From Corylus avellana (taxonomy: Eukaryota > Streptophyta > Magnoliopsida > Fagales > Betulaceae), in NCBI RefSeq assembly GCF_901000735.1, contig NC_081546.1, forward strand, positions 9,326,254 through 9,390,253: 64,000 bases of DNA, read 5' to 3'. The notes under the pieces were generated by a model that saw nothing but the letters and a program-made list of their open reading frames with translations, was not told where the DNA came from and did no database searches. The position numbers and the translations under genes were made by a program. Positions 23,213-34,068 of the stretch are shown here, piece by piece (position 1 is the first letter of the stretch; the number at the start of each line of letters is the position of its first letter).

Positions 23213-24443
23213 TTCTCGCAATAAATTTTCCTATCCTTTTTGTTTCTAATTTTGTCGGGTCTGTAATCAACTTCGACTTATGTAAACTATTTATTACTCG
23301 TTATATATATTTTTCACTAATTTAAACTGATCAAGAGGGATCGAGCCATTTAAGCCACCCGTCCTTATAGGATCTGAGGGAGGAATTCACAACATCTTAA
23401 TTTTCCAATATTTACTGATCAATGCATGTTTTCGGCGAATTATATATCCCAATACCTAATCCTTCTATTAAAGTATTTGTTCGCATCACTTTTTGAGCAA
23501 CGCAATTACGATTTTAATTATAATTAAGCTTGTGGTGTCTTAATTATCTCAAAACTCACTTTATTATAATTGTCTTCTTTTTTTTTTTTTTTTATGTGAC
23601 AAAAGGTGGACCCTTGAATTTATTACAATATTATGTAAATGGTGTCTTGAATATAATGTGTGTAAATATTGAATACATGTGATTGTTTTTGCTTACTTTG
23701 TTTTTTAACATTAAACATTTCTTAATGTCCTAAGTGTGCTATTAGATTTGCTTACAAACATAGTTCAAAAACATCACATTGTATTATATATATAATAGCA
23801 AATGTGGATTATTATTTTTTATACATGTGCTTTTGAGTAAATATCAAATGTATAATAGCATGTTAGATGCCATTATATTAATAATACAGTGAAAAATAAA
23901 ACACCTATACAGGTGTTTTATTTTTAACCCGTACGAGTATTTTATTTTTCACTGTATTATTAATATAATGACATCTAACATGCTATTATACATTTGATAT
24001 TTACACAAAAGCACATCAAAAAACAATGCGTCCACCTTTTGTCACATAAAAAAAAAAACACAATTATAATAAAGTGAGTTTTGAAATAATTAAGACACCG
24101 CAAGCTTAATTATAATTAAAATCGTAATTGTGTTGCTCCAAAAATGAAAGCAAACAAATACTTTTAATAGGAGGCCATGATTAGGTATTGGGATATATAA
24201 TTCGCCGACACCATGCATTGATCGGTAAATATTGGAAAATTAAGATATATAGTTGTGAATTCTTCCCTCAGATCCTATAATTAAGGACAGGTGGCTTAAA
24301 TGGCTCGATCCCTCTTGGTTTAAATTAGTGAAAAATATATATAACGAGTAAAAAATAGTTTACATAATTCGAAGTTTGATTACAGACATGACAAAATTAA
24401 AAACAAAAAAGATAGGAAAATTTATTGTGAGAATAAGCATGGC
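23213..24443. repeat. Large foldback element, about 1.2 kb
   Basis: The left arm (23213-23902) and right arm (23938-24443) are inverted copies. Paired words include GCCATGCTTATTCTCGC with its complement at 24431-24443, GGGATCGAGCCATTTAAGCC, TATATAATTCGCCG and CATGCTATTATACATTTG. The left arm holds about 185 extra bases (about 23615-23805) absent from the right. The centre has a smaller hairpin around ACACCTATACAGGTGT. No transposase is present. The arm length fits a foldback or long-TIR Mutator-like non-autonomous element; no confident TSD was found. Confidence 0.85.
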
Positions 24444-24529
24444 TTGGTTGGTCTTGAGGGAGCGCCTATGGTCCTCACTATCTAGGCCTCTCCTAAGCGG
24501 CGCCCCGCCTCTAAACTTCATACCCGGAT

Positions 24530-26715
24530 ATCTTTCCCATCTCCTACCCTCCATATAGTCACCTTCGTTATAATAGCCTTAGCCGAGATGATGCTTCTCC
24601 ACGCCAAAGATGGCCTTTTCCCCACTTTAGCTTCTAAAACCCTCATTGTAGGATAATATTTTGCTTTAATAATTCGGGCTACTAGAGAATCCGGACTTTG
24701 CATGAGTCTCCAAATTTGTTTTGCTAAAATTGCCTTGTTAAATAAGACCAAGTCTCTGAATCCGAGACTCCCCTTTGCCTTGGACGTACTCATCCGCTCC
24801 CAACTCATCCAATGGATTTTGGATAAGTTCTCCTTATGTCCCCACCAGAACCTCTGCATAAGCCTATTAATTTCCTTACATAAAGAAACCGGCAATAAAA
24901 ACACCGACATACAATATGTAGGAATGGCTTGAATAACAGCCTTCAGCAAAATTTCCTTCCCTGCCTGAGAAAGAAAATTGACTTTCCAATTTTGAAAACG
25001 GTTCCACACTCTATCCTTAATACTTTTGAAAGCTTTTGATCTCGATCTTCCCACCAAAGTTGGCAACCCCAAGTATTTCTCATATTTATCAATGACTTGT
25101 AAACCTAACAGCCGAGTAATCTCTTCTCTTTTATCACCACTTGTGTTGCGACTAAAAAATAGGGAGGTCTTGTCCTTATTCAACTTCTGTCCTGAGGCCG
25201 CTTCATATTTGTCTAAAATCTAAGTGAGTTGTCTCCACTCCACCGAGTTAGCCTTACAAAAAAGGAGGCTATCGTCTGTAAAGAAGAGATGGCTGAGTAG
25301 TGGACCATTCTTCGAAGTAGGCACCCCTGTAATAACCCCATTTTCCTCCGCTCTGCTTAGCATAGAGCTAAGCGCCTCGGCACATATAAGGAAGAGGTAT
25401 GGAGATAGCGGATCACCTTGTCTCAACCCTCTCTCTGGGATTATATGGCCCACTGGCTGCCCATTGACAATTACTGAATAGGTGACGGTTCGAACACACT
25501 CCATAATCAATTGTACTTATCTTGCAGGGAACCCCATCTGGTGCATTATTGACTCCAAAAACACCCACTCCACCCTGTCGTAAGCTTTACTCATATCCAG
25601 CTTGATGCCCATGTAGCCTACTTTACTCCACATACGAGTATGCATGGAATGTAGAGTTTCGTATGCTGCTAATATATTATCTGTAATTAAACGCCCTGGC
25701 AGAAAAGCACTTTGAAAGGGTGAAATTACATGAGGTAGGACCTCCTTGAGCCTATTAGCTAAAACTTTTGAGATAATCTTATACAAGACATTACATAAGC
25801 TAATAGGCCTATAATCAAAAACACATTGGGGATTATTATTTTTTGGATCAATGCAATGTGAGTAGCATTGAGAACAGGTTCCATGACAGAAAAATTGAGA
25901 AAATGTAGGACCGCTTCACATACCTTCGGGCCTATCGTACTCCAATGCTATTGGTAGAAACCAGCCGTATATCTGTCAGGACCTGGTGCCTTTAATGGCG
26001 CCATCTATTTAAGCGCAACTACAATCTCCTCCACAATGAAAGGCACCAAGAGCTTACTGCCCATTTCACAAGTCACCTTCCGCTCCACTACATTTGTACA
26101 TTCAGCAATAGCAGTTGGCCTAGCCGAAGTAAAGAGGCTCTTATAGTGAGCCACAAAAGCATTCTCAATCCCCTCCGTCGTATCCCACGCTTGGCCATTC
26201 CCATCTACAATCCGAGAAATTGTATTACTCGTTCTCCGTTGCGTAGCACACGCATGAAAGAACTTCGTGTTACGATCTCCATGGATAAGCCAAGTCTCCT
26301 TAGCTCTTTGCCTCCATTTTGTGTCTTCTTGCTCTAGCAGCCCATTCACCTCTTCCATTAGAGCTTTTTCAGCCGCCAGATTAATGTTCCCTTCCGCCCC
26401 TTGCAATTCTTCAAGCTCTTTAGTTTTAGACCGAATAAGCTCTTCTGTAGCATGGACTGATTTTTTTACCCATTTCGAAATGGATCGCTTGCAGGACTGG
26501 AGCTTCCCATGTACATTCTGCAGTGGATTCTTCCCCCTTTGTTGCATGGGCCAGCTTTTCCCCACCTCTTGCTTGAAGTCTGGATATGACTCCCAATTAG
26601 CCTCAAAGCGAAATGGTCGGCCAGCCCTTCTCCTAACACCACCCCCCTCAAAACATAGAAGGAGAGGGTTGTGGTCTGAATTGCGCCTAGCCATCACCTT
26701 CACTTCGGAACAAGT
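24530..26715 (-). pseudogene. Second LINE, 5'- and 3'-truncated ORF2 fragment
   Basis: Starts inside the endonuclease C-terminus (VMARRNSDHNPLLL, about 26700) and runs through RT. RT motifs are YMGIKLDMSKAYDRVEW at about 25560, GLRQGDPLSPYLF at about 25420 and FTDDSLLF at about 25280; the last replaces the usual F/Y-A-D-D Ala with Thr. Frames break near 26000, 25790, 25515 and 25200. Similarity ends at KDIRV near 24531, before the RNase H region. Protein similarity to the first LINE is clear, but the two are distinct copies. Confidence 0.88.
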
Positions 26716-26860
26716 AAAAATTGAGAAATTTATTAAATTTAAACAATTGTTAATTTCTGCCTTAAGGTGACCATTAATGAGTGGATCTATTAAACGAACA
26801 TTAAAGAATACAAAATAGTTATAAATGCTACTTTCTACAGATTTAGCCACAATAAAACCA

Positions 26861-26861
<1 letters not shown>

Positions 26862-26911
<50 letters not shown>
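26862..26911. repeat. (TA)n microsatellite
   Basis: About 50 bp of TA dinucleotides, close to the 5' truncation point of the second LINE. Confidence 0.9.
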
Positions 26912-26916
<5 letters not shown>

Positions 26917-27610
26917 TTTTTTTTCTCAACCTGCTTTTTTATTAACTATCGATATGAACATATATGCACCCAAGTATAAAACTATTGGAAAGTTTTGGCC
27001 TATTTAACAATTTTACCCATCCTAAAACCATTGAAAATGTTAAATTGTTTGGTTATCGTGGAGGTAATATCATTATTATTATTATTTTTAACAATTTTTT
27101 CTCTACTGATAACGCTTATCTATTGTCATTAGAATATTTGGACTGAATTAAGAAGTTCGTTTGTGGCTTACAACTTAATTGTTCATTTTCTAACTATCGC
27201 ACTTCTTTCAATGACTACATAAAAATAAATAAATAAAAAATAAAAAAAATAATGAAAATAAAAAAAGAAAGAAAGAAAAGAAAAGTTACAGAGGAATTCT
27301 TTAAATTCAAAGTTTCAACCCCTTAAACTAATAACCAATTAATAATGACATCTCAAAACTTTCAAATAGAACAATACTCCCCTTGAAAACTAAAAGAAAA
27401 AAGTTGTCAAGGTCCTCCAACTCCAAGTCCTACAAAAAGATAAAAATAACTTTAAAAAGTTTTTGATAAGACAAAAAATACTCTTATAATTTTTTTTTTT
27501 AAATTAAAAAAAACACTAAAAACTAAAAACGAAAAATAAATATAAATAAAAAAAGAAAAATAATAAGGCAAAACGATGAAGATGGCTCCCTTTGGCCAAA
27601 TCAAATCCAC

Positions 27611-27654
<44 letters not shown>

Positions 27655-28010
27655 TGCTTGCATGACTAGTAAGTGGGCATGTGATGGAGCAGTCGTCCGT
27701 GTCATAACATCTACTGGTAACCAGTGGCCCTCCTGGGTTCATAACAATCATCTTACTCATTTGAGCAATTTTCTGGCTTCCAGCAACCACGTGAACACAA
27801 ATGCTCTTGAGGGTTATTTTCTGGATTCAATTATTATCATCTGCCCGTGTCCCACCTACCAGTCTAGCTACTTTAGATCATATTTGTCGGTGAGTCTTTG
27901 ATTTCGAAAGTTTTACAGTTTATCCAACATCTTCAAATCCCATTCGCTGAAGAAATAAAACTGTAAAAAAGATCTCTGCTCTATTTTTGTACCTCAAAAA
28001 ATTTATTTTA
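26912..28010. other. Gene-free AT-rich DNA downstream of the STS14-like gene
   Basis: Contains A-rich tracts near 27220-27285 and a (CT)n(TA)n microsatellite at about 27609-27655. A stretch of about 39 bp at 27715-27753 recurs near 29834-29866. No supported coding sequence. Confidence 0.5.
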
Positions 28011-28114
28011 CATTAAGCTGCCATCAAAACTTCCATAACCAGGTATATAAGCTTTAAAATCAGATCCTGCTATAGTGCTATTACAAAGAAGAGAAAGCTC
28101 GATCATTAACTTCT

Positions 28115-28648
28115 CTAGTACGGACTCTCCCCAACAGTATTCCCAGGAGGATCATAGAAACATATGGTTAGACTGGCGCTCTCCTTCACACATGTTGCTT
28201 GAGCACACCCTAACTCCAGAGATTTCCTCCACACGACCTGAGTATACACCCCGCACGTGTGGTTCGGCAGGCACGAGTTGTCGGTGTGGTTGTAGTACTC
28301 TTTCTCTTTCACCCATGCATCGACTACCGTGCGTGGCGTCACGGCGCCGCTTGCCCACAGCTGGTTTCCACCGTACTTGCTATTGCTCACGTTGGCAAAC
28401 TTGCAGCCCATTTTGTCTCTTTGGTACCGGACTAGTCGGCTCGTGCCATTGGCTAGCCCCTCGCTCCATTTGAGTGGGCCAACCCCAACGGCTGCCCTTG
28501 CTTGGTTGTGTCCGTCGAGGAACTCCCGGGCTGCGGCTGACAATGGCGCCGGAAGGTTGGGGGTGGGGCTAGCTGAAGGCGTTGTCCCTTGCGCTGAGAT
28601 GTGAGGCATGGCTAGAGCCATGATGAGTAGAAGGAAGGCGTAGGCCAT
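28115..28648 (-). CDS. STS14: STS14-like pathogenesis-related protein 1 (CAP superfamily), secreted
   Basis: A 177-aa, single-exon PR-1-family protein, probably secreted to the cell wall or apoplast. Residues 1-19 form a signal peptide (hydrophobic core, cleavage likely after HISA), followed by a Pro/Thr/Ser linker. The CAP domain runs about 37-177 with six cysteines (82, 126, 132, 148, 153, 163), enough for three disulfides. STS14-type wording is seen in VGVGPLKWS, GGNQLWASG, CGVYTQVVW and CFYDPPGN. Compared with classical PR-1, GENL becomes GNQL and the His of HYTQVVW is Val134, so the usual CAP cleft residues are incomplete. The last 11 residues, PPGNTVGESPY, fit the CAPE peptide pattern PxGNxxxxxPY. 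STS14 proteins are known from potato styles; the role here is inferred. Confidence 0.93.
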   Translation of the reverse strand: MAYAFLLLIMALAMPHISAQGTTPSASPTPNLPAPLSAAAREFLDGHNQARAAVGVGPLKWSEGLANGTSRLVRYQRDKMGCKFANVSNSKYGGNQLWASGAVTPRTVVDAWVKEKEYYNHTDNSCLPNHTCGVYTQVVWRKSLELGCAQATCVKESASLTICFYDPPGNTVGESPY

Positions 28649-28696
28649 TTTTCTATCTAATGTGCTATGACCGATGGCGCAAGTGGGGAGCTGTAA

Positions 28697-28706
28697 TTAT
28701 TTATAG
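28697..28706 (-). promoter_or_regulatory. Probable TATA box of the STS14-like gene
   Basis: CTATAAATAA on the minus strand, about 50 bp upstream of the ATG, consistent with a short 5' leader. Confidence 0.6.
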
Positions 28707-29051
28707 ATAGGCTAATTAAATTGGGTGGGTGGATAGGTCGTGAAAAATGAAAATCTTCCTAGTTTGTCCATATGTTTAAGGGAATTCATTATTGGGATGA
28801 AAGGGTAGTGTTGTCATTTCATGTTTCTGAATGGAGAGGCCACATATTATATGCGGTAAAGGGTATTAAGGGTTTTTTAGTGTAGGATAGAAGTGTGCTT
28901 CTCGAGGCAAGGTGGCAGAGGTAATGTGGAAAATGGTAAATAGCTGGAGAGCATTGGAGTCAAGAATCTTCTAGAATAGTCCTACGGTTTTTTTTTTTTT
29001 TTCATCAATCATTTAAAAAAAAAAAAAAAATCTATAATATTTATTTAATTT

Positions 29052-29092
<41 letters not shown>

Positions 29093-29426
29093 GATTATAT
29101 ACGAGCTTGCTTATGAGCTTAACTGAGTCAAGTTGAGCTTACTTCGTTTAATATTAGAGTCAAAATTTATGTTCACGAAATATTTTGTTTAATAATCGAA
29201 TCTATCACGAGTCAAGTTTATACAAGCTGAACCCAAGCGAGCGACTTGCTTGCTTAATACCCTTATCTGTGTGTAATTGAAATCAGCATCTCTATTTATT
29301 TATTTATTTATTTTTATGGCTATTGAATATGACCCTGTTGACCTGGCTCTGAAAGTTCTGAGCCCCATGTGACGTGTGCATTTATAATCTTCAAATCTTG
29401 TTAGTTACGTTTGGCAAGGGGAGGTC
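28707..29426. other. Upstream region of the STS14-like gene with AT repeats and hAT-like debris
   Basis: Includes a T-run/A-run snapback (about 28988-29030) and a (TA)n tract near 29058-29086. The stretch 29095-29260 has GAGCTT, GAGTCAAG and CAAGCGAGCGA words that look like a decayed relative of the hAT-type element at 48797-49782. Confidence 0.4.
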
Positions 29427-29468
29427 CAGCACTGTAGCTGGAACGGTACTGTTCCAGCTACAGTGCTG
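29427..29468. repeat. Perfect 18-bp inverted repeat with 6-bp loop
   Basis: CAGCACTGTAGCTGGAAC (29427-29444) and its exact reverse complement (29451-29468) flank GGTACT. Confidence 0.9.
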
Positions 29469-30120
29469 TCTGACACCAATATTGACTTTGGAATATTTTT
29501 TTTTTTTTTTTAAAAAAAAAAAACAAAGTATTAAAATTGAGTTGCTGCACGTGATTTCTTTTTTTTTAAAATTTTTTTTTTTCAAGTACTAGGCCATGAT
29601 CCGTACGCTTGGTCGCTCTTGTTTTCTTGAGAATAGGGGACTGAGCGTTAACCTTATTAAAGATCCATTGGGCCTAGTTGAGCCCATTTACCTTTTGTGT
29701 TGGTTGTGCTTGTCAGTCAACGACTCAACAATGACTAGTGCCGACGGGTTAGCTGCCTACCCCAAGAGAGTTACAGACAGATTGTACTCGACCCGAGAAA
29801 CGTTTCGAGAGCAACATCTAATGTGCAAGCTAGTGGTAACCAGTAGCCCTGGGTTCATAACAATGATCCAGGTATAAATGTGCAATGAAAAACGTACGAG
29901 AGAAGATGCAGTAAAAAATATCAAGGAGACACAAACCCCAAAAATTCTAGACCTCTCAATTTTTAAAGTTCCTGGTATATCATTTCACTGTAGGTCATTG
30001 AGAAAGTCTAGACCTCTCACAACAAAAAAATTAAAAATTAATTATTAATCCGTGGCGTAGTAGTCCGATGGAGGAGATTTTGGCGGCGGTCGAAAGCGGA
30101 GAGGTCCAAGAGTAAGGTGG
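29469..30120. other. Gene-free DNA
   Basis: The frame at 29596-29877 has no recognisable domain. Poly-T/poly-A runs lie near 29487-29525. The words CTAGACCTCTCA occur twice (about 29948 and 30008). Confidence 0.4.
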
Positions 30121-30128
30121 AATGGTGC

Positions 30129-31503
30129 TAGGGGTGCAAAGGCGGGCGGTTTTTAACCGCCCGCTAACCGCTAACCGCTATAACCGCCAACCGCCTAACC
30201 GCCTAACCGTCTAACCGCATTAACCGCTAACCGCCTAACCGCCATAACCGCCTAGCGGTTAGCGGTTAGCGGTTATTGGGTCTACTAACCGTAACCGCTA
30301 ACCGCCTTTTTATATAATATATTTTTATAATTATAATTATAAAAATATTTATACATATAACATAATCACTTGATCATTAAATCACAATTTTTTTAAAAAA
30401 ATAATTAAATCACAATTTGAGTATTAATATATTATCACTATAATTTATATGATTATATCATATAATCACTTGATCATTAAATCACAATTTTTTTTAAAAA
30501 ATAATTAAATCACAATTTGAGTATTAATATATTATCACTATAATTTATATGATTATATCACATGAGATTGATTATTAAATCATTTGATTATATAATAACA
30601 AATTATACATATATAATATGACATAACTCATAAGTATACTAATTCATACTAATACAACAATTAAATATCTAGAGACTTATTTCCAATGTATGTTATAAAC
30701 CTATAAGTCTATATAAGTCTACATATGTATATGAATAATATAAATGTATAATATCAATAGTTAATCATATGATTCAATGACAATTCAAATACTTTATTCA
30801 AGACTTCAAGTGAATCATATTATTAATGTACAATGATGATATGATTCGTATAATATCAAATTAAGTAATTGACATTGGATTAAACAATGATCAATGTGTT
30901 ACTTATAAACATAATTTAAGTATTAATGTATTATCATTATAATTTTAGTAATTTATATATTATCACTATAATTGATATGATTATATCACATGATGACTTG
31001 ATCATTAAATCATATGATTATATAATAATAAATAATACATATATAATATGACATAACTCATAAGTCATAAGTCTACAAGTTAATCATATGATTCATGTAC
31101 AATGATAATCACAATTGATTCAATTGAATTAAACAATATGTTACTTATAACTACAAGTCTACAATTTAATTAAAGCATTATTAGATACTTTAGGAATTTA
31201 GGATTTAGGAGTTTGAACATTGCCATTTACCATTAGATATTAAGTTCAATTCAAAGAAAAAAGATTATAAGTAAATATGATAAGAATTTAAATAATTAAT
31301 CATATGAATCATATGATATAATTTAATGAGACTATATGATTATATAATATCAAATTAAGTAATTGACATTAGATTCAACAATGTGTTACTTATAATCACA
31401 ATTGAAGTATTAATGTATTTTTTGAACATTTTTTAGAAAAAGAAATTTAACCATTTTTTGAAAGAAAAAAAAAAAAGAAAATTAACAATTTTGAACAATT
31501 TTG

Positions 31504-31555
<52 letters not shown>

Positions 31556-32098
31556 GCTTATAGTTATATTATATGCATATTGAATAATATAAATGTATAA
31601 GATAAATATTTAACTATATGATCCAATTACAATTCCAATACTTAATCAATTATTCATGTACAATGACAATGACAATGTGATTCATATAATATCAAATTAA
31701 GTAATTGACATTGGATTAAACAATGTGTTACTTATAACTACAATTGAAGTATTTTTGTTTGTTTGTAAGTTTATAAGATCAACACTTAATCATATGATCC
31801 AATGACAATTCAAATATTTATAGCAATTGGGCCCAAGAAGATATTAAAAATACAAGAAAAAAAAATGAGGGTAAAAAAAAGCCCAAAAAAATAAGCCCAA
31901 AAAGCCAAAAAAAAAAGCCCAATTTTAAAAAAGCGGTTAGCGGGCGGTTATCTATTTCACTAACCGCTAACCGGCCACTAACCGCTAACCGCCTAGGCGG
32001 TTAGCGGTTGCGGTTAGTGAAATTTACTAACCGCTAGGGCGGTTACGGTTAGCGGTTATTGCCACTAACCGCTAACCGTAACCGCCTTTGCACCCCTA
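30129..32098. mobile_element. Non-autonomous hAT transposon, 1,970 bp, complete
   Basis: Terminal inverted repeats are TAGGGGTGCAAAGGCGG at the left end and its exact complement at the right. The 8-bp TSD AATGGTGC is perfect at 30121-30128 and 32099-32106; both fit the Ac/hAT superfamily. Subterminal regions (about 30145-30310 and 31930-32090) are packed with AACCGC/GCGGTT words in both orientations, the layout hAT transposases bind. The interior is very AT-rich, has no coding sequence, and contains a (TA)n tract at about 31509-31551. Confidence 0.95.
30361..30560. repeat. Tandem duplication inside the hAT element, 2 x 100 bp
   Basis: Both units contain ATAATCACTTGATCATTAAA and end GATTATATCA, with almost no differences. 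Confidence 0.9.
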
Positions 32099-32106
32099 AA
32101 TGGTGC

Positions 32107-32846
32107 GTAAGGGGTGGGATTTCTTGAAGTGAACAAAACTGATTTTGAAAAAGCTAAATTCAGAAATTTTAAAAAGGAAATAGATTTTGTTGTTGGGTTT
32201 TGATTTTTCAGATTTGATATTGGGAACGGCTGGAAAATGCGAAGACCAGATGATCTGTAATGGATGAGGAGGCGAGACATTTTTTGAAATAGGATAAATC
32301 GTTAATGACGATGAATAAGGCTTCTAGAGAAACAAGTAGGGCCTCCATAAAAATAGTTAGAGCCTCAAAAGAAGCAAAAAAGAGAGGAGTAGGGAGAAAC
32401 TCTTTAAATTTGTAACTAATGACCATATATATATATATATAAAGGAATGCATGTACTAGAATAAAAAAAAAAAAAAAAAAAATGCATGTACTAATTTCGC
32501 TACTGATGCTTACAGATGTTGAATTCTATGATTCAATCAATCTTTAAGTGCTTTTTTTTTTTTTTTTTTTTTAATTGAATGAGGAAAAATGACTATTGGG
32601 GATGATTTTTCTTATTTTTGATTCGAATGGAAAAGAGAATAGGCGATCACGTAGGAACGGTTCCAAAAAAAGATGAGAACGGTCTATTTGATTAAAACAT
32701 ATGCACAAAAATTAGCATATCGAAACACTTTCAAAGTATTTCAATTTTAAAAATAAATCTAAAGCTAACCTCATATTGAGAAGAAGTTGGCACAGTCCAA
32801 AGAGACGTCGTTGAGATGAAACAAGCAATTTGGAAAATTAGTTTAA
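32107..32846. other. Gene-free DNA up to the assembly gap
   Basis: Minus-strand frames at 32065-32426 overlap the hAT end and resemble no family. Homopolymer runs lie near 32463-32482 and 32551-32572. Confidence 0.4.
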
Positions 32847-32946
32847 NNNNNNNNNNNNNNNNNNNNNNNNNNNNNNNNNNNNNNNNNNNNNNNNNNNNNN
32901 NNNNNNNNNNNNNNNNNNNNNNNNNNNNNNNNNNNNNNNNNNNNNN
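32847..32946. other. Assembly gap, 100 N
   Basis: Exactly 100 N, a conventional placeholder for a gap of unknown size. It cuts the 5' LTR of the following copia-type element. Confidence 0.99.
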
Positions 32947-33266
32947 GTTGTAAGTGTTCCTAGTGTCTGTAATCTCTGGATAATCTTTTGATAGTGATTT
33001 CCTGGGTTTGGCTGCCCCGGAGAGGTTTTACTTTTAGATCGGTTTCTAAAAGGTTTCCTCTTCGTAACCAAAATATCTGTGTCTGCCTCTTTATTGCTTT
33101 ATATATTTTGGGTGATTGAATTGTTTATTACTTCATAATATTAATTCCGCATAAATTGTGATAAACAAGTTTTTGGAGTCGGCATAGCGTTTTTCAATTG
33201 GTATCAGAGCGGGTTCACTCTGTTTGGATTAAATTCTTGAGTGAGATCTGTTGACTCCTGTTTGCT

Positions 33267-34068
33267 ATGAATACTTCTCAAGGGGAATATGATCTTATAA
33301 ACTCCTTCAACAATTTGTTGGAAAAATTCACTCTTTTGAGACATCAATACACAAATTGTTTGTGGGGAGTTTCAAGATCTTAAACATGTGAATGAATCTA
33401 TTGTTACTAAATTGTCTGAATCACATGCTTTAATTGATTCTTTAAAATCTGAAAATTCTGTTTTAGGTTCTAAAGTTGATTTGTTAGAGAATAAATTAAA
33501 AGAGTCAGAAACTCAATTGGAAAAATTCTCTAGCAATTCCCTTGAGAATATGTTACATACTCAGAATTCTGATTGTGATAAATCTGAGTTAAGTTTTGAT
33601 TGTCATGTTGCTTTGTCTTCTAACAATGATTATACTTCCGAGATAATATTTGTTAAATCAGAAAAAGTAGAAGACTCTGTGGTTAAAAGAAAAACAGCAG
33701 CTGCCTCGACCTCACAAGGTAAGAAAGTTAAGAAAATTCATATTGAATCTTGTGTATCTTATCCCAAATATAGAGTCGTCCATCCTCCTAGGAATCTACC
33801 TCCTAAAAGGTTTATCCCTACTTGTCATCATTGTGGAAAAGTTGGTCACATTCGACCCAACTGTTTTAAATTGAAACCTCATGTGCATAAAAATAAAAAT
33901 TTTGTTTCTAGGAAAGATTATGAGGGTTTGGTAATGATGATGGGAGGTGTGTCTAGAGTAGACAAGTTTGAAAATGTTCACGTCTCTACACCTTTATTGA
34001 AGAAGGTTTGGGTTAGGAAGGATTATACCATTCACCCATTGAGGGGGAGTGGTAGTGATCTCACCTAA
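33267..34068 (+). pseudogene. gag-like protein with CCHC knuckle, broken
   Basis: A start MNTSQGEYDLINSF at 33267 stops near 33379. The main frame, open from 33388, gives 226 codons, with a coiled-coil region (SLKSENSVLGSKVDLLENKL) and a CX2CX4HX4C knuckle, CHHCGKVGHIRPNC, near 33820. It ends PLRGSGSDLT. The copia-type gag N-terminal domain is mostly missing. The wording after the knuckle (KVWVRKD) recalls SIRE-type copia gag; that placement is tentative. Confidence 0.75.

Noticed and set aside
27452..27790. 112-codon minus-strand frame
   Set aside because: Most of it encodes a microsatellite-derived Ile-Tyr/Glu-Arg run and A/T-rich sequence. The short N-terminal part is only the shared segment noted at 27715.
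28329..28604. Plus-strand 91-codon frame
   Set aside because: Antisense shadow of the STS14-like gene, caused by its GC-rich codons.
33198..33215. tRNA-like sequence TTGGTATCAGAGC
   Set aside because: It is a retrotransposon primer-binding site complementary to a tRNA end, not a tRNA gene. The same holds for 9278 and 59055.
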